In this document: positions 37,231 through 46,284 of the stretch, in pieces
Layout of the letters: the number at the start of each line of letters is the position of its first letter
How positions within the stretch are numbered: the first letter of the stretch is position 1
Source of the DNA: Marinomonas sp. IMCC 4694
GTDB taxonomy: Bacteria; Pseudomonadota; Gammaproteobacteria; Pseudomonadales; Marinomonadaceae
Assembly (NCBI RefSeq): GCF_008122525.1
Contig: NZ_VSRV01000001.1
Span: forward strand, 2,914,001-2,978,000
Direction of reading: 5' to 3'
Length of the DNA: 64,000 bases
Program-made: the position numbers and the translations under genes
Notes under the pieces: generated by a model
What the model saw: the letters and a program-made list of their open reading frames with translations, nothing else
Database searches by the model: none
What the model was told of the DNA's origin: nothing

Positions 37231-38986
37231 CAGTATTTTCCTTTTTTTGAGTCGTTTCTGCTGACACAGAGACGCGATCGCCCTGCGCTAAATGATTCGC
37301 CACACGATAACCAAAGGTCATTGCGGGGCCTAACGTAATGCCGCCACTGGGATAGTGACCGCCAAAGATGCTCGACATATCGTTACCAACGGCATACAGG
37401 CCCTCGATCACGCTTTGATCCGTGCGACAGGCTTGGCCATGTTCGTTGGTGTCGATACCGGAGAAAGTCCCCAAGCTGCCTGGTACGATTTTGACCGCAT
37501 AAAAAGGCCCCTGCTCTAACGCGGCCAGACTCGGGTTGGGGGTCTGTTCTGGGTCACCTTGAATTCGGTTGTAAGGGGAAGCGCCGCGTTGAAACTGGCG
37601 ATCTATGCCATCTTTGGCGTCTTGGTTGAAACGCACCACTGTTTCTGTCAGAACCCCAACGGGTAGGCTCAATGTGCTGGCCAGTTCGGCGAGTGTACGC
37701 CCCTTCTTTAAATACCCCGTGCGCTCAAAATACGACGTCGGAAAGGGAAACGGTTTTGACCAGCCCAGCCCCCAACGTCGCTGCGCTTTATGATCGGCTA
37801 CTAACCAACAATATGGTTGACGGTCTTTAGGGCTGGCATCAAACAAGGCGCGCATAAAGTCATGGTACGAATCGGCTTCGCTGGTGAAGCGTTTACCATT
37901 TGGTAAAACGGCGATAATACCGGGCTTAGCTCGTTCGATTAAATGCGGAAAATGAATAGGCTCTTTACCGTGCGGCACCAAAGACACTGGGCTCCATGCA
38001 CCGGCGTTGGCTAAGTCGTTACGAATGCGTGCGCCAACGCGTTGCGCCATGGTAATGCCATCCCCAGTGTTGTCTTTCGGGGCCGCAGAGAAATGACCAA
38101 ACGCCGCATTGCCGGTGAATTGTTCGGCTTGACGCTGTTTATCATGGGGGAAACCGCCCGCGGCCATTACCACGCCTTGACGCGCGGATAAAGAATATTC
38201 GATGCCATCAATCTTTACTTCCACCCCAGAAACACGGCCACAGTCATCGTGGGTCAAGGCGGTGACCGCTGCGTTGGTTTGGAGCCTTACGTCCAAATCC
38301 AGAGCGCTTTTCAATAAAGCGCCCACTAACGCATTGCCGTTGACCAGTTGTGTGCTGCGACCAAAACGCACCTTATCCATCAAATGACGCGTTAAGCGCT
38401 TAATAACGTACAAAAAAGAAGAGACGCGTCGTGTGGCATTAAAAAAGTGACGAATATCGGCACCGCTCGCAATGCCCATGCCCCACAATGAAATTACGGA
38501 CAAGGGCGGACGCACATGGTGCTTCCAAGGCCCCAATTGACGACCATCAAACGGCGCCGCCGCTACTGAGCGCCCTCCCTGAGCATGCCCAGCAGATTGA
38601 TGAAAGTCAGGCACGAGATTGCCATCGATAAAGCGCAAAGCGGTGTGCGTTGCGAAAAACTCGACCATGTCAGGCCCTGTCTGCAAAAACGCGTCGGCGC
38701 GAACGTCCAATGTATCGGCATGCATTTCACTGCACACATAACGACGGGGCGCCTCGACGTCTTCGTAAATACCGGCTTCAGTCGCCAGTGGGTTGCGCGG
38801 AATCCACAACCATCCTCCAGACCAGGCAGTGGTGCCTCCTAACCCCTCGGTTTTTTCCAAAACCAAAACCGATAACCCCAAATACGCGGCTCGAACTGCA
38901 GTGCTTAAACCACCGGCCCCAGAGCCAACCACAATAACGTCGTATTGCTGTGAAAGAGGAGAGGTTGTGGGTAACTTTCTTGCCAT
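37217..38986 (-). CDS. FAD-dependent dehydrogenase, KstD/fumarate-reductase flavoprotein type
   Basis: This 589-residue flavoprotein starts with a Rossmann FAD motif (YDVIVVGSGAGGLSTAVRAAYLGLSVLVLEK), then GGTTAWSGGWLWIPRN as in 3-ketosteroid delta-1-dehydrogenases. The C-terminal FAD-binding segment is GNDMSSIFGGHYPSGGITLGPAMTFGY. No signal peptide is visible, so it acts in the cytosol. Such enzymes add or remove hydrogen across C-C bonds next to a carbonyl or carboxylate. It leads an operon with NIPSNAP and TIM-barrel genes, divergent from an IclR regulator. A role on a hydroaromatic ring is inferred from context only. Confidence 0.8.
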   Translation of the reverse strand: MARKLPTTSPLSQQYDVIVVGSGAGGLSTAVRAAYLGLSVLVLEKTEGLGGTTAWSGGWLWIPRNPLATEAGIYEDVEAPRRYVCSEMHADTLDVRADAFLQTGPDMVEFFATHTALRFIDGNLVPDFHQSAGHAQGGRSVAAAPFDGRQLGPWKHHVRPPLSVISLWGMGIASGADIRHFFNATRRVSSFLYVIKRLTRHLMDKVRFGRSTQLVNGNALVGALLKSALDLDVRLQTNAAVTALTHDDCGRVSGVEVKIDGIEYSLSARQGVVMAAGGFPHDKQRQAEQFTGNAAFGHFSAAPKDNTGDGITMAQRVGARIRNDLANAGAWSPVSLVPHGKEPIHFPHLIERAKPGIIAVLPNGKRFTSEADSYHDFMRALFDASPKDRQPYCWLVADHKAQRRWGLGWSKPFPFPTSYFERTGYLKKGRTLAELASTLSLPVGVLTETVVRFNQDAKDGIDRQFQRGASPYNRIQGDPEQTPNPSLAALEQGPFYAVKIVPGSLGTFSGIDTNEHGQACRTDQSVIEGLYAVGNDMSSIFGGHYPSGGITLGPAMTFGYRVANHLAQGDRVSVSAETTQKKENTDEIL

Positions 38987-39012
38987 GCTAGGGCCCTGTC
39001 TATCGTTAATAT

Positions 39013-39804
39013 TTACTCCCGTTTGGAGAAATATAACGAGGCTCTGCTCGCATCTCCTAGGGCTGTTGCGGCCTGACGTAAAGGGGCTACATATGTTTCC
39101 AGTACGTCTGGCGTCACTCTTACAGAGGGTCCGGCAACACTGACCGCGCCGATGGGCTCACCACTGTCAGGGTTGCACACCACCATGGCAATTGCCGCCA
39201 TACCATCCAAATAACTGTCATGATTCACCGCGTATCCGCGTTCGCGCACCGCTTTTAACACCGCTAACAAGTCGGCCACCGTGATCGGCGCAAACACGCC
39301 AGGCGTTTCATCTTTGAACAAACCTTGGCGCATCACCAAGGAGATCGCCTCTTCATCACTCATGCGGGCTAACCATGCCTGACCGCCCGCAGAAGACGCA
39401 AGATGCACGACTTTGCCTTGGTCTTGACCTGGCTGATAACGCAAGCCCGAGGTGGAGCCTTGCGACACACCAACCCAGATCAAATCGCCATTATCGGCAA
39501 GAGACAAGCGCACCAATTCGCGAGTCTGCTGAGCCAGTTCATCCAAGATAGGCTGGCTTATATTGCCAATGCCTGTTTGCCCGAGAAAGGCCAAACCCAA
39601 GGACGCCAACTTGATGGTTAGCTCGTAATCTCCCATGCCGCGAACTTGACGCACATACCCCAAGCCTTCTAATTCTTTTAACAATCGATGCACGCCGCTG
39701 AGGGGCATATCCAGCGATTTTGCGATGTCGCTTACGGCACTGCCGATAGGCTGATACGCCAAAAACTCCATTACAGAGAGCGCTTTTGCTAAGGCACTGC
39801 TCAT
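39013..39804 (-). CDS. IclR-family regulator
   Basis: This 263-residue protein has an N-terminal IclR winged helix (SALAKALSVMEFLAYQPIGSAVSDIAKSLDMPLSGVHRLLKELEGLGYV) and the C-terminal effector domain with IGAVSVAGPSVRVTPD. It lies 26 bp upstream of the minus-strand flavoprotein operon and is divergent from another flavoprotein gene at 39971. A perfect palindrome in that gap is a likely binding site. It therefore probably controls both flavoprotein operons in response to a hydroaromatic or aromatic acid. Confidence 0.88.
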   Translation of the reverse strand: MSSALAKALSVMEFLAYQPIGSAVSDIAKSLDMPLSGVHRLLKELEGLGYVRQVRGMGDYELTIKLASLGLAFLGQTGIGNISQPILDELAQQTRELVRLSLADNGDLIWVGVSQGSTSGLRYQPGQDQGKVVHLASSAGGQAWLARMSDEEAISLVMRQGLFKDETPGVFAPITVADLLAVLKAVRERGYAVNHDSYLDGMAAIAMVVCNPDSGEPIGAVSVAGPSVRVTPDVLETYVAPLRQAATALGDASRASLYFSKRE

Positions 39805-39906
39805 TTCACTGTCTCCTAAGTTGGTTTAAGTGTCGCTAAAACACGACTTAGCAGTGATTCTATTCACACTAACAAAAAAAAACCACAATGGAAACATATT
39901 TAATTA

Positions 39907-39921
39907 TTGAAACTGTTTCAA
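39907..39921. promoter_or_regulatory. Probable IclR-family operator
   Basis: TTGAAACTGTTTCAA is a perfect 15-bp palindrome in the 166-bp gap between the divergent IclR gene and the flavoprotein gene. Its GAAAC…GTTTC core resembles sites of IclR/KdgR-type regulators. Confidence 0.6.
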
Positions 39922-39970
39922 CTTTATGAAATAGTAAATGCCATAAAGACAAAAACACAGGGAATCATTC

Positions 39971-41686
39971 ATGCGTCAACTCAACCCTTATACTGGTTTA
40001 AAACAGTGCTCTGATCTCACTCAATACGACATTATTGTTTTGGGGGCAGGAGCAGGTGGCATGGCGGCGGCGCTGTTTGGTGCAATAGAAGGAAAAAAAG
40101 TCTTATTGGTTGAGCGAACCCATTTTGTCGGTGGTACTACGGCATTATCCGGTGGCACAACTTGGGTCCCCATGACGCGCTATTTGCATGACACCGCCAT
40201 GCAAGACAGCAAAGAAAAAGTGATGAATTTCCTAGATCATGCCGTTGGCAATCGCAGTAAACACTCTTTAAGACGCGCTTTCGTGGACCATGGCGCTAAG
40301 GCCATCGACACTTTAGTGGACCATACAGAAGTACGCTTTCGGGCCTGTGCTTATCACCCAGATTACTTGGCGGATTTACCCGATGCGTCGCTCAATGGCC
40401 GTGCGTTGGAGCCGCTACCCTATGTGGGCCAACGGCTAGGTAAGGCGCTAAACTTGCTGCGTCATCCCATTCCTGAATTTACTGTATTGGGCGGTATGAT
40501 GGTCAACCGCGAAGACATAGGGCATTTGTTATCACGCTTTAAAAACGCGGCGTCTTTTTTATACACAGCACGCGTTGTGACGCAATACGCCATCGATCGC
40601 GCTCTGTACGGCCGCACTCGTCGCAGTGTTATGGGCCATGCTCTGGTCGCCAGAATGCTGCAATCTCTGTTAGACAAACACATTGATCTACTGGTCGATA
40701 CCGAAACACTCGCTATTGATAACGATTCCAGCGCTCACGTATCGCAGCTGACACTTCGCCAACACGGTGAAAGTCGCCGACTGATCGCCAAAAAAGCCGT
40801 TATTTTGGCATCAGGCGGCTTTGCACGAAACCCAGAAAAACGCGCGGCATTACTGCCGTCTCAACTCCCAAACGATTCGCCTTCAGCGGAAGGGCACAGC
40901 AGCGACTTGCATGCGCAAGTCGAAGCTCTGGGGGCTCACTACGGCGAAGGTCACGATCAAGCGGCATTTTGGGCGCCGGTTTCCACACGATTACGAAAAG
41001 ATGGCAGCACGGCGGTGTTCCCTCACTTTGTTTTTGACCGCTCCAAACCCGGCACCCTGTGCGTGAATGCGCGCGGTCAGCGCTTTGTCAATGAAACCGT
41101 GTCGTACCATGAATTTGGCAAAGCCATGCTGAATGGCGGACAAGACACGACCTACGCGTGGATCATTACCGATGCAAAAGGGCTGGAGAAATACGGCTTA
41201 GGCATGGTGCGTCTGGGGGGCGACAATCCTCACCCCTATTTGCAAGACGGCTACCTAAAAACAGGCGACAGCATCGCTCAATTAGCACAGCAAATACAGG
41301 TTGATGATGTTTTGTTAACGAACAGCATCCACAGCATCAATGAAGCCGCCAACATCGGACACGATAAAGCATTTGGCCGTGGCCGCACCGCGTATCAAAA
41401 AGCCAATGGCGACCCAAACCACCAGCCTAATCCAACGCTGGGCGCGCTCGATCAGCCGCCTTATTACGCCGTCAGGCTTCAACCTGCCGACATTGGTACA
41501 GCACAAGGGTTAGTGGGCAACGAACATGCGCAATTATTAACGCGTCAAGGCACGCCCATTGACCGCTTATACGCTTGTGGCAACGATTTGCATTCCATTA
41601 TGGGCGGCACTTATCCCGGCCCTGGCATTACCATTGGCCCGGCCATTGTGTTTGCCTATCTCGCCATACAGCACGCGATTCGCTAA
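39971..41686 (+). CDS. FAD-dependent dehydrogenase, KstD/fumarate-reductase flavoprotein type
   Basis: This 571-residue flavoprotein is a paralogue of the one at 37217. The FAD motif is YDIIVLGAGAGGMAAALFGAIEGKKVLLVER, followed by GGTTALSGGTTWVPMTRY, and the C-terminal segment is CGNDLHSIMGGTYPGPGITIGPAIVF. It lies 21 bp before a shikimate dehydrogenase-like gene and upstream of a TTT transporter on the same strand. That arrangement suggests it acts on an imported hydroaromatic acid, in series with the dehydrogenase. The reaction cannot be told from sequence; a delta-1-dehydrogenation or fumarate-like reduction are the family norms. Confidence 0.8.
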   Translation: MRQLNPYTGLKQCSDLTQYDIIVLGAGAGGMAAALFGAIEGKKVLLVERTHFVGGTTALSGGTTWVPMTRYLHDTAMQDSKEKVMNFLDHAVGNRSKHSLRRAFVDHGAKAIDTLVDHTEVRFRACAYHPDYLADLPDASLNGRALEPLPYVGQRLGKALNLLRHPIPEFTVLGGMMVNREDIGHLLSRFKNAASFLYTARVVTQYAIDRALYGRTRRSVMGHALVARMLQSLLDKHIDLLVDTETLAIDNDSSAHVSQLTLRQHGESRRLIAKKAVILASGGFARNPEKRAALLPSQLPNDSPSAEGHSSDLHAQVEALGAHYGEGHDQAAFWAPVSTRLRKDGSTAVFPHFVFDRSKPGTLCVNARGQRFVNETVSYHEFGKAMLNGGQDTTYAWIITDAKGLEKYGLGMVRLGGDNPHPYLQDGYLKTGDSIAQLAQQIQVDDVLLTNSIHSINEAANIGHDKAFGRGRTAYQKANGDPNHQPNPTLGALDQPPYYAVRLQPADIGTAQGLVGNEHAQLLTRQGTPIDRLYACGNDLHSIMGGTYPGPGITIGPAIVFAYLAIQHAIR

Positions 41687-41707
41687 ATAAAACAGGAGTT
41701 CCATACA

Positions 41708-42514
41708 ATGACAGTGATTACCGGTGACACTCGGTTGTTTCCTATTTTGGGCGATCCCATCGCCCAAGTGCGTTCCCCAGAGTTTTTAACGCGCATTCTG
41801 CAACGTCGTCAAGAAAACGGCATAGTGACGCCCATGCACGTTGCTCCTGAGCACTTCACTCAGGTTATGGAATCTTTGCGGTACACACAGAACGTGCACG
41901 GCATTGTCATCACCATTCCACATAAAATTCCGGCTTTAGCGGCTTGTGACAGCACATCTGAACGGGCTCAGTTTATCGGCTCAGTGAACATCATCCGCAA
42001 GCAAAATGACGGCCTGCTGTATGGTGATAACGTCGATGGCATTGGGTATCTTGATGGGGTCAAAAAAGAAGGTTTTGAGGTGAGCAACACCCGCGCCTTA
42101 TTAATTGGCGCAGGTGGCGCGGGATCTGCGGTGGCATTTGAAATTTTGCAGCGTGGTGCCGCATATTTGGCGATTTTCGACCTTGATCAGCAACGCCTTC
42201 ATTCTCTGATCGAGCGCTTAAACATGCGCTTTCCAAATCGGGCAGGGGTGGGCAATCAAGACCCTACAGGCTTTGATTTTATTGCCAACGTAACCCCTGT
42301 AGGCATGCGCCCAAATGATCCGTATCCAGTAGACATTCACAAATTGCATAGCGGCCAGTTTGTTGCCGATGCCATCACGAAACCCGAGGTTTCCCCCATG
42401 ATAGAGCACGCCAGAAGTCTAGGCTGTTGCACCATGGTGGGCGCGGGTATGTTCAACGCTGAGGCCGAAATACTGGTGGAATTCATGCTTAAAGATCCTG
42501 AAAAAAACACATAA
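41708..42514 (+). CDS. Shikimate/quinate dehydrogenase-like protein (AroE family)
   Basis: This 268-residue AroE-family enzyme oxidises shikimate or quinate. The catalytic Lys lies in IVITIPHKIPALA (about residue 73) and Asp in LYGDNVDGIGYL. The Rossmann motif is LIGAGGAGSAVAFEI. After the second strand comes IFDLDQ, an acidic residue where NADP-type AroE has Arg/Thr, so NAD is the likely cofactor, as in catabolic quinate/shikimate dehydrogenases. The substrate loop reads VRSPEF instead of SRSP. It is co-oriented with the flavoprotein upstream and the TTT operon downstream. Confidence 0.78.
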   Translation: MTVITGDTRLFPILGDPIAQVRSPEFLTRILQRRQENGIVTPMHVAPEHFTQVMESLRYTQNVHGIVITIPHKIPALAACDSTSERAQFIGSVNIIRKQNDGLLYGDNVDGIGYLDGVKKEGFEVSNTRALLIGAGGAGSAVAFEILQRGAAYLAIFDLDQQRLHSLIERLNMRFPNRAGVGNQDPTGFDFIANVTPVGMRPNDPYPVDIHKLHSGQFVADAITKPEVSPMIEHARSLGCCTMVGAGMFNAEAEILVEFMLKDPEKNT

Positions 42515-42586
42515 AAACACCCCGCAGAAGGATCAACCTCTTCTGCACACAATGCCCAAAACGGGCCACACTCTCTGGAGGTTATG

Positions 42587-43576
42587 ATGAAAAAAACAAT
42601 AATTGGCGCCTTAACCGCACTGACATTGTCAACCACCGCTTTGGCGGCGTTTCCTGATAAAGACATTCAAGGCATTATCCAATGGGGAGCCGGCGGCTCC
42701 ACAGACACAGTGATGCGCTCGATTTCACCCCACGTGGAGGCCGAATTAGGTACCGACATTATTTTGACCAACAAAACCGGTGGCGTGGGAGCAATTGCGC
42801 TTAAATACGTCAACAGCAAAAAAGACGACGGCTACACTCTATTAATGGGCGCAGAAAACCCTCAAATGTACAAGGTATTGGGGCTGGGTGACACCGACTA
42901 CAATGACATGATCGCCATCAATGTCTTGGCCCGTGGCACTCCTGTTTTTGTCGCCAGTAACGAGGCACCATACAACAACATGAAAGAATTTACCGACTAC
43001 ATTAAGGCCAACCCAGGGACGGTAAAAATCGGTTCAACTGGCAACGGTGGTTTAACCTCGATCGTGATGGCGATGCTCAAGTCGCAGGTTGCTCTGGACT
43101 ACACCAGCATTCCCTATAATGGTGACGGTCCAGCATTGACGGCCTTGCAAGGCGGCGCCATTGATGTAATGCCAGCGGTATTGGGTGCAACCATCGAGCA
43201 AATCAAAGCAGGCCGTATGAAGGTCATTGGCTTGGTCGATAAAGAAGCCAATAGACTGCTGCCCGGCATCGCGCCCATTACAGACACTTTTCCAGGGTTA
43301 AAAAGCTACCTGCCTTGGGGTCCTTTCTTTGGCGTATTTGTGAAACAAGGTACACCAGACGATGTGGTCAAAACGTTACAAGGCGCTTTTCATAAAGCCG
43401 CTTTTCATCCCGACTTTGTTGATTTAATGCAAAAACGCGGCTTCACCATTTTGAACATTTCAGGCGAAGAAGCGGATTACTTTTTGAGCGGCTACCGTTC
43501 TACATCTTCCTGGTTGGTGCACGACGCCGGTTTTTCTAAAAAATCCCCAGAAGCATTCCATATTCCTCGTCCTTAA
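42587..43576 (+). CDS. tctC: TTT transporter periplasmic binding protein TctC, copy 2
   Basis: This 329-residue secreted protein (signal ending near LAA-FPDKDIQ) is a duplicate of the protein at 17743. The blocks IIQWGAGGSTDTVMRSI, SIPYNGDGPALTALQGGAIDVM and SGYRSTSSWLVHDAGFS are shared almost unchanged. I use the second of two adjacent ATGs, since GGAGG lies five bases before it. Here it follows flavoprotein and dehydrogenase genes, so its ligand is probably a hydroaromatic or aromatic carboxylate. Confidence 0.92.
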   Translation: MKKTIIGALTALTLSTTALAAFPDKDIQGIIQWGAGGSTDTVMRSISPHVEAELGTDIILTNKTGGVGAIALKYVNSKKDDGYTLLMGAENPQMYKVLGLGDTDYNDMIAINVLARGTPVFVASNEAPYNNMKEFTDYIKANPGTVKIGSTGNGGLTSIVMAMLKSQVALDYTSIPYNGDGPALTALQGGAIDVMPAVLGATIEQIKAGRMKVIGLVDKEANRLLPGIAPITDTFPGLKSYLPWGPFFGVFVKQGTPDDVVKTLQGAFHKAAFHPDFVDLMQKRGFTILNISGEEADYFLSGYRSTSSWLVHDAGFSKKSPEAFHIPRP

Positions 43577-43649
43577 CTTGGCAATCAGCGCCGTGTTGTA
43601 CGGCGCGAAAAGCATTAACTAAAGAAGTAGGCTCCACTGCTTCGCTCTT

Positions 43650-43677
43650 AGCGGGGAAGACACTCCCCGCTTTTTTT
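43650..43677 (+). terminator. Intercistronic terminator between tctC2 and tctB2
   Basis: GCGGGGA and TCCCCGC pair across a 6-base loop, followed by T7. Its place matches the hairpin in TTT operon 1, although the sequence differs. Confidence 0.88.
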
Positions 43678-43699
43678 GCCCTTTTATCGGAGAGTATTG

Positions 43700-44212
43700 A
43701 TGCATCAATCTACCCGTCGTCGGCCAGGTGAACGCTTGTTCGGCCTGCTCGTTTTGATCGCCAGTTTATGGCTGTTTTGGCAAGCATATAGCATTGCGCA
43801 ATTTTCCTCATTGAGTTCATCTGGTGCACTGCCTCTTGCTGCCACAGCGATCATGGTCGTGAGTGCTTGCTTGGTTTTAAGCCACACCATGCGCCTCCCT
43901 TTAACACCAAATGTTCGCTTTGTACGTCATGTGTTCCCGCCTATCGTTGGCATTGTCGTGGCGCTCATTTTTATGTTTGCCATCATGCTGGAACCCGTGG
44001 GGTTTCTTCTTTCGGCGACGGTTTTCTTATTTCTGTCGATGACTTTTTTGCATCGCAAAGGCTGGGTCGTCAGCCTCGTCATGACATGGGCATCACTGGT
44101 TTTAGTGTATTGCGTATTTCGCCTGATTTTTAAGGTTATTTTGCCGGAAGGCATCATTCCTGAACGCGAGCTAATGGCGGCTGTATCTCATTGGTTTAAC
44201 GCATTTTTCTAG
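43700..44212 (+). CDS. tctB: TTT transporter small membrane subunit TctB, copy 2
   Basis: This 170-residue, four-helix protein is similar in sequence to copy 1 (RRPGERLFGLLVLIASLWLFWQAY; FPPIVGIVVALIFMFAIML; IFKVILPEGIIPER). The ATG at 43700 follows GGAGAG; the frame from 43676 starts inside the terminator. It ends nine bases before tctA2. Confidence 0.87.
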   Translation: MHQSTRRRPGERLFGLLVLIASLWLFWQAYSIAQFSSLSSSGALPLAATAIMVVSACLVLSHTMRLPLTPNVRFVRHVFPPIVGIVVALIFMFAIMLEPVGFLLSATVFLFLSMTFLHRKGWVVSLVMTWASLVLVYCVFRLIFKVILPEGIIPERELMAAVSHWFNAFF

Positions 44213-44221
44213 GATAATACG

Positions 44222-45715
44222 ATGGAAGCTTTGTCATTTTTCGCCATTTCTTGGGTGTCTCCTGAGCTCCTTGCGTTGACTGCGCTTGGCACATTTCTGG
44301 GCATTTATGTGGGCGCTATCCCAGGCTTATCGGTCACCATGGCGGTGTCCATTCTTATCTCATTTACTTTCTCATGGGATGTCAACAACGCCCTATGTCT
44401 TATGGTAGGTGTGTATATGGGAGGCGTTTATGGCGGCTCCCGTACGGCCATTTTACTGAATATCCCTGGGGCACCCTCTGCTATCGCGACGGCGCTCGAT
44501 GGCTATCCGCTGGCACAAAAAGGGCTGGCCGGAGAAGCCATCGGGTTGTCAACCGTCATGTCGGTGATTGGGGGATTTGTGGGCATTATGGTGCTTGCCG
44601 TTGCCGCGCCCGTAGTGAGTGATTTTGCCATCAGCTTTCAACCAAGAGACTACATGCTACTCGGTGTGTTAGGCATCATGCTGGTGGGCTCCTTGTCTGG
44701 AAACAGCCTTGCAAAAGGCATCTTAGCAGGGGCATTTGGGATAGTGATTGGAACCGTCGGCTTAGACCCGCTGACCGCAGAAGAGCGCTTCACATTCGGT
44801 GTTGTTGACCTGTGGAATGGCATCAACCCCGTGGCAGTGATGATTGGCTTGTTTGGCATTTCAGAAGCCCTGACACAGCTTCATTATATGGACAAGATTA
44901 CCGTCAAGCAGGTTATTCATCGTATTGTGCCAAAATGGAAAGACGTAAAACGCTTTTTGCCCTTAAGTTTGCAGTCGTCCTCTATCGGCGTCATTGTCGG
45001 CGCATTGCCTGGTACTGGAGGAGACATTGCCGCTTTAATGGCCTACGACTATGCAAAACGTACCACAAAAAATCCCGACGTCCCCTTCGGTGAAGGTGCA
45101 AAAGAAGGGCTAGTTGCACCAGAGTCTGCAAACAATGCCGCCGTGAGCGGTGCCTACATTCCTATGCTAACCCTCGGAATTCCTGGCGATGCCGTGACGG
45201 CGGTATTCATCGGCGCCCTGTTTATTCATGGGCTCAATCCAGGACCACTATTGATGATAGAGCAACCCAATATTTTCTGGTTCACGGTAGGCAACCTCAC
45301 CCTAGCCAACCTCTTTATTCTGGTGTTTGGTCTCACTGGCATTCGACTATTTTCTAAAATTGTGGAGTGCCCAAAAGGGCTGCTCATTCCCATCATCTTC
45401 TTGCTGTCAATTGTCGGCGCTTATTCGATCAACAACGCCGTTACCGATGTGTGGTGGATGCTCGCATTTGGCGTCATTGGCTACTTCATGAAACAATACG
45501 GCTACCCTGTGGGACCTGTAATACTGGGCGTTATCCTATCGCGTTTAATTGACGAAAACTGGCGCCGCGCCATCTTATCAGAACAAGGAAGCCTCTCAGG
45601 CTTTTTCGGTGAAGCCCTCACCAGCCCGTTGTCCTGTGTGCTCATGGTCACTATCATCGGCTTATTTGTCTCACACACCCCACTGTGGACAGGTAGGAAC
45701 AAAAACAAAATCTAA
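44222..45715 (+). CDS. tctA: TTT transporter large membrane subunit TctA, copy 2
   Basis: This 497-residue permease is highly similar to copy 1. It has GIYVGAIPGLSVTMA, the PGTGGDIAALMAYDYAKR signature, and GIPGDAVTAVFIGALFIHGLNPGP. With TctB2 it would import the ligand of TctC2. It is followed by a bidirectional terminator and the convergent aroQ gene. Confidence 0.92.
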   Translation: MEALSFFAISWVSPELLALTALGTFLGIYVGAIPGLSVTMAVSILISFTFSWDVNNALCLMVGVYMGGVYGGSRTAILLNIPGAPSAIATALDGYPLAQKGLAGEAIGLSTVMSVIGGFVGIMVLAVAAPVVSDFAISFQPRDYMLLGVLGIMLVGSLSGNSLAKGILAGAFGIVIGTVGLDPLTAEERFTFGVVDLWNGINPVAVMIGLFGISEALTQLHYMDKITVKQVIHRIVPKWKDVKRFLPLSLQSSSIGVIVGALPGTGGDIAALMAYDYAKRTTKNPDVPFGEGAKEGLVAPESANNAAVSGAYIPMLTLGIPGDAVTAVFIGALFIHGLNPGPLLMIEQPNIFWFTVGNLTLANLFILVFGLTGIRLFSKIVECPKGLLIPIIFLLSIVGAYSINNAVTDVWWMLAFGVIGYFMKQYGYPVGPVILGVILSRLIDENWRRAILSEQGSLSGFFGEALTSPLSCVLMVTIIGLFVSHTPLWTGRNKNKI

Positions 45716-45730
45716 CGCCCATTGCACAAT

Positions 45731-45769
45731 AAAACACCAAATAAGAAATAAAAGCCTATTTGGTGTTTT
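45731..45769. terminator. Bidirectional terminator between tctA2 and aroQ
   Basis: AAAACACCAAATA and TATTTGGTGTTTT pair perfectly over 13 bp with a 13-base loop, giving T- and A-rich edges for both strands. Confidence 0.85.
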
Positions 45770-45790
45770 AGGACTAAAGCGCACCCCTCC

Positions 45791-46243
45791 CTACGCGTTC
45801 AGTTTATGCACTAGCCCTTGAATCCCCAATACATACCCTTGCACGCCCATACCAACGACGATGCCGGTGGCAGCGGGGGATATATAAGAGTGATGACGGA
45901 AGGCTTCACGCGCGTGTACGTTGCTGATGTGCACTTCTATCACGGGGACGTCGGCACCTTTTATAGCGTCGTGCAGTGCAATGGACGTGTGGGTGTAGGC
46001 GCCAGGGTTGAACACGACACCCAACACTTCGCCTGTTTTAATACGTCGGCCTGCTTCGTGGAGGAGATCCACCAGCACACCTTCGTGGTTTGATTGATGG
46101 CATTCCACTTGGTGACCCAGTTTGGCAGCCGCTTCACGGCACAGAACTTCCACGTCAGCCAAGGTTTCATAACCGTAGGTGGCAGGCTCGCGGGTGCCCA
46201 GTAAGTTTAAGTTTGGGCCATTCAATACCATAATGATCGACAT
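45791..46243 (-). CDS. aroQ: Type II 3-dehydroquinate dehydratase
   Basis: This 150-residue enzyme interconverts 3-dehydroquinate and 3-dehydroshikimate. Motifs are VLNGPNLNLLGTREPATYG with the catalytic Tyr after the Arg, NHEGVLVDLLHEA, NPGAYTHTSIALHDAI, and EVHISNVHAREAFRHHS with the catalytic His. I start at the ATG at 46243, behind AGGAG; the longer frame to 46420 overlaps the next gene. Its place beside shikimate dehydrogenases and QuiC points to a catabolic (QuiB/QsuC-like) rather than biosynthetic role. Confidence 0.93.
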   Translation of the reverse strand: MSIIMVLNGPNLNLLGTREPATYGYETLADVEVLCREAAAKLGHQVECHQSNHEGVLVDLLHEAGRRIKTGEVLGVVFNPGAYTHTSIALHDAIKGADVPVIEVHISNVHAREAFRHHSYISPAATGIVVGMGVQGYVLGIQGLVHKLNA

Positions 46244-46284
46244 AATACACTCTCCTAAAAAATGAAAACCTTGCGTTTGCGCTG

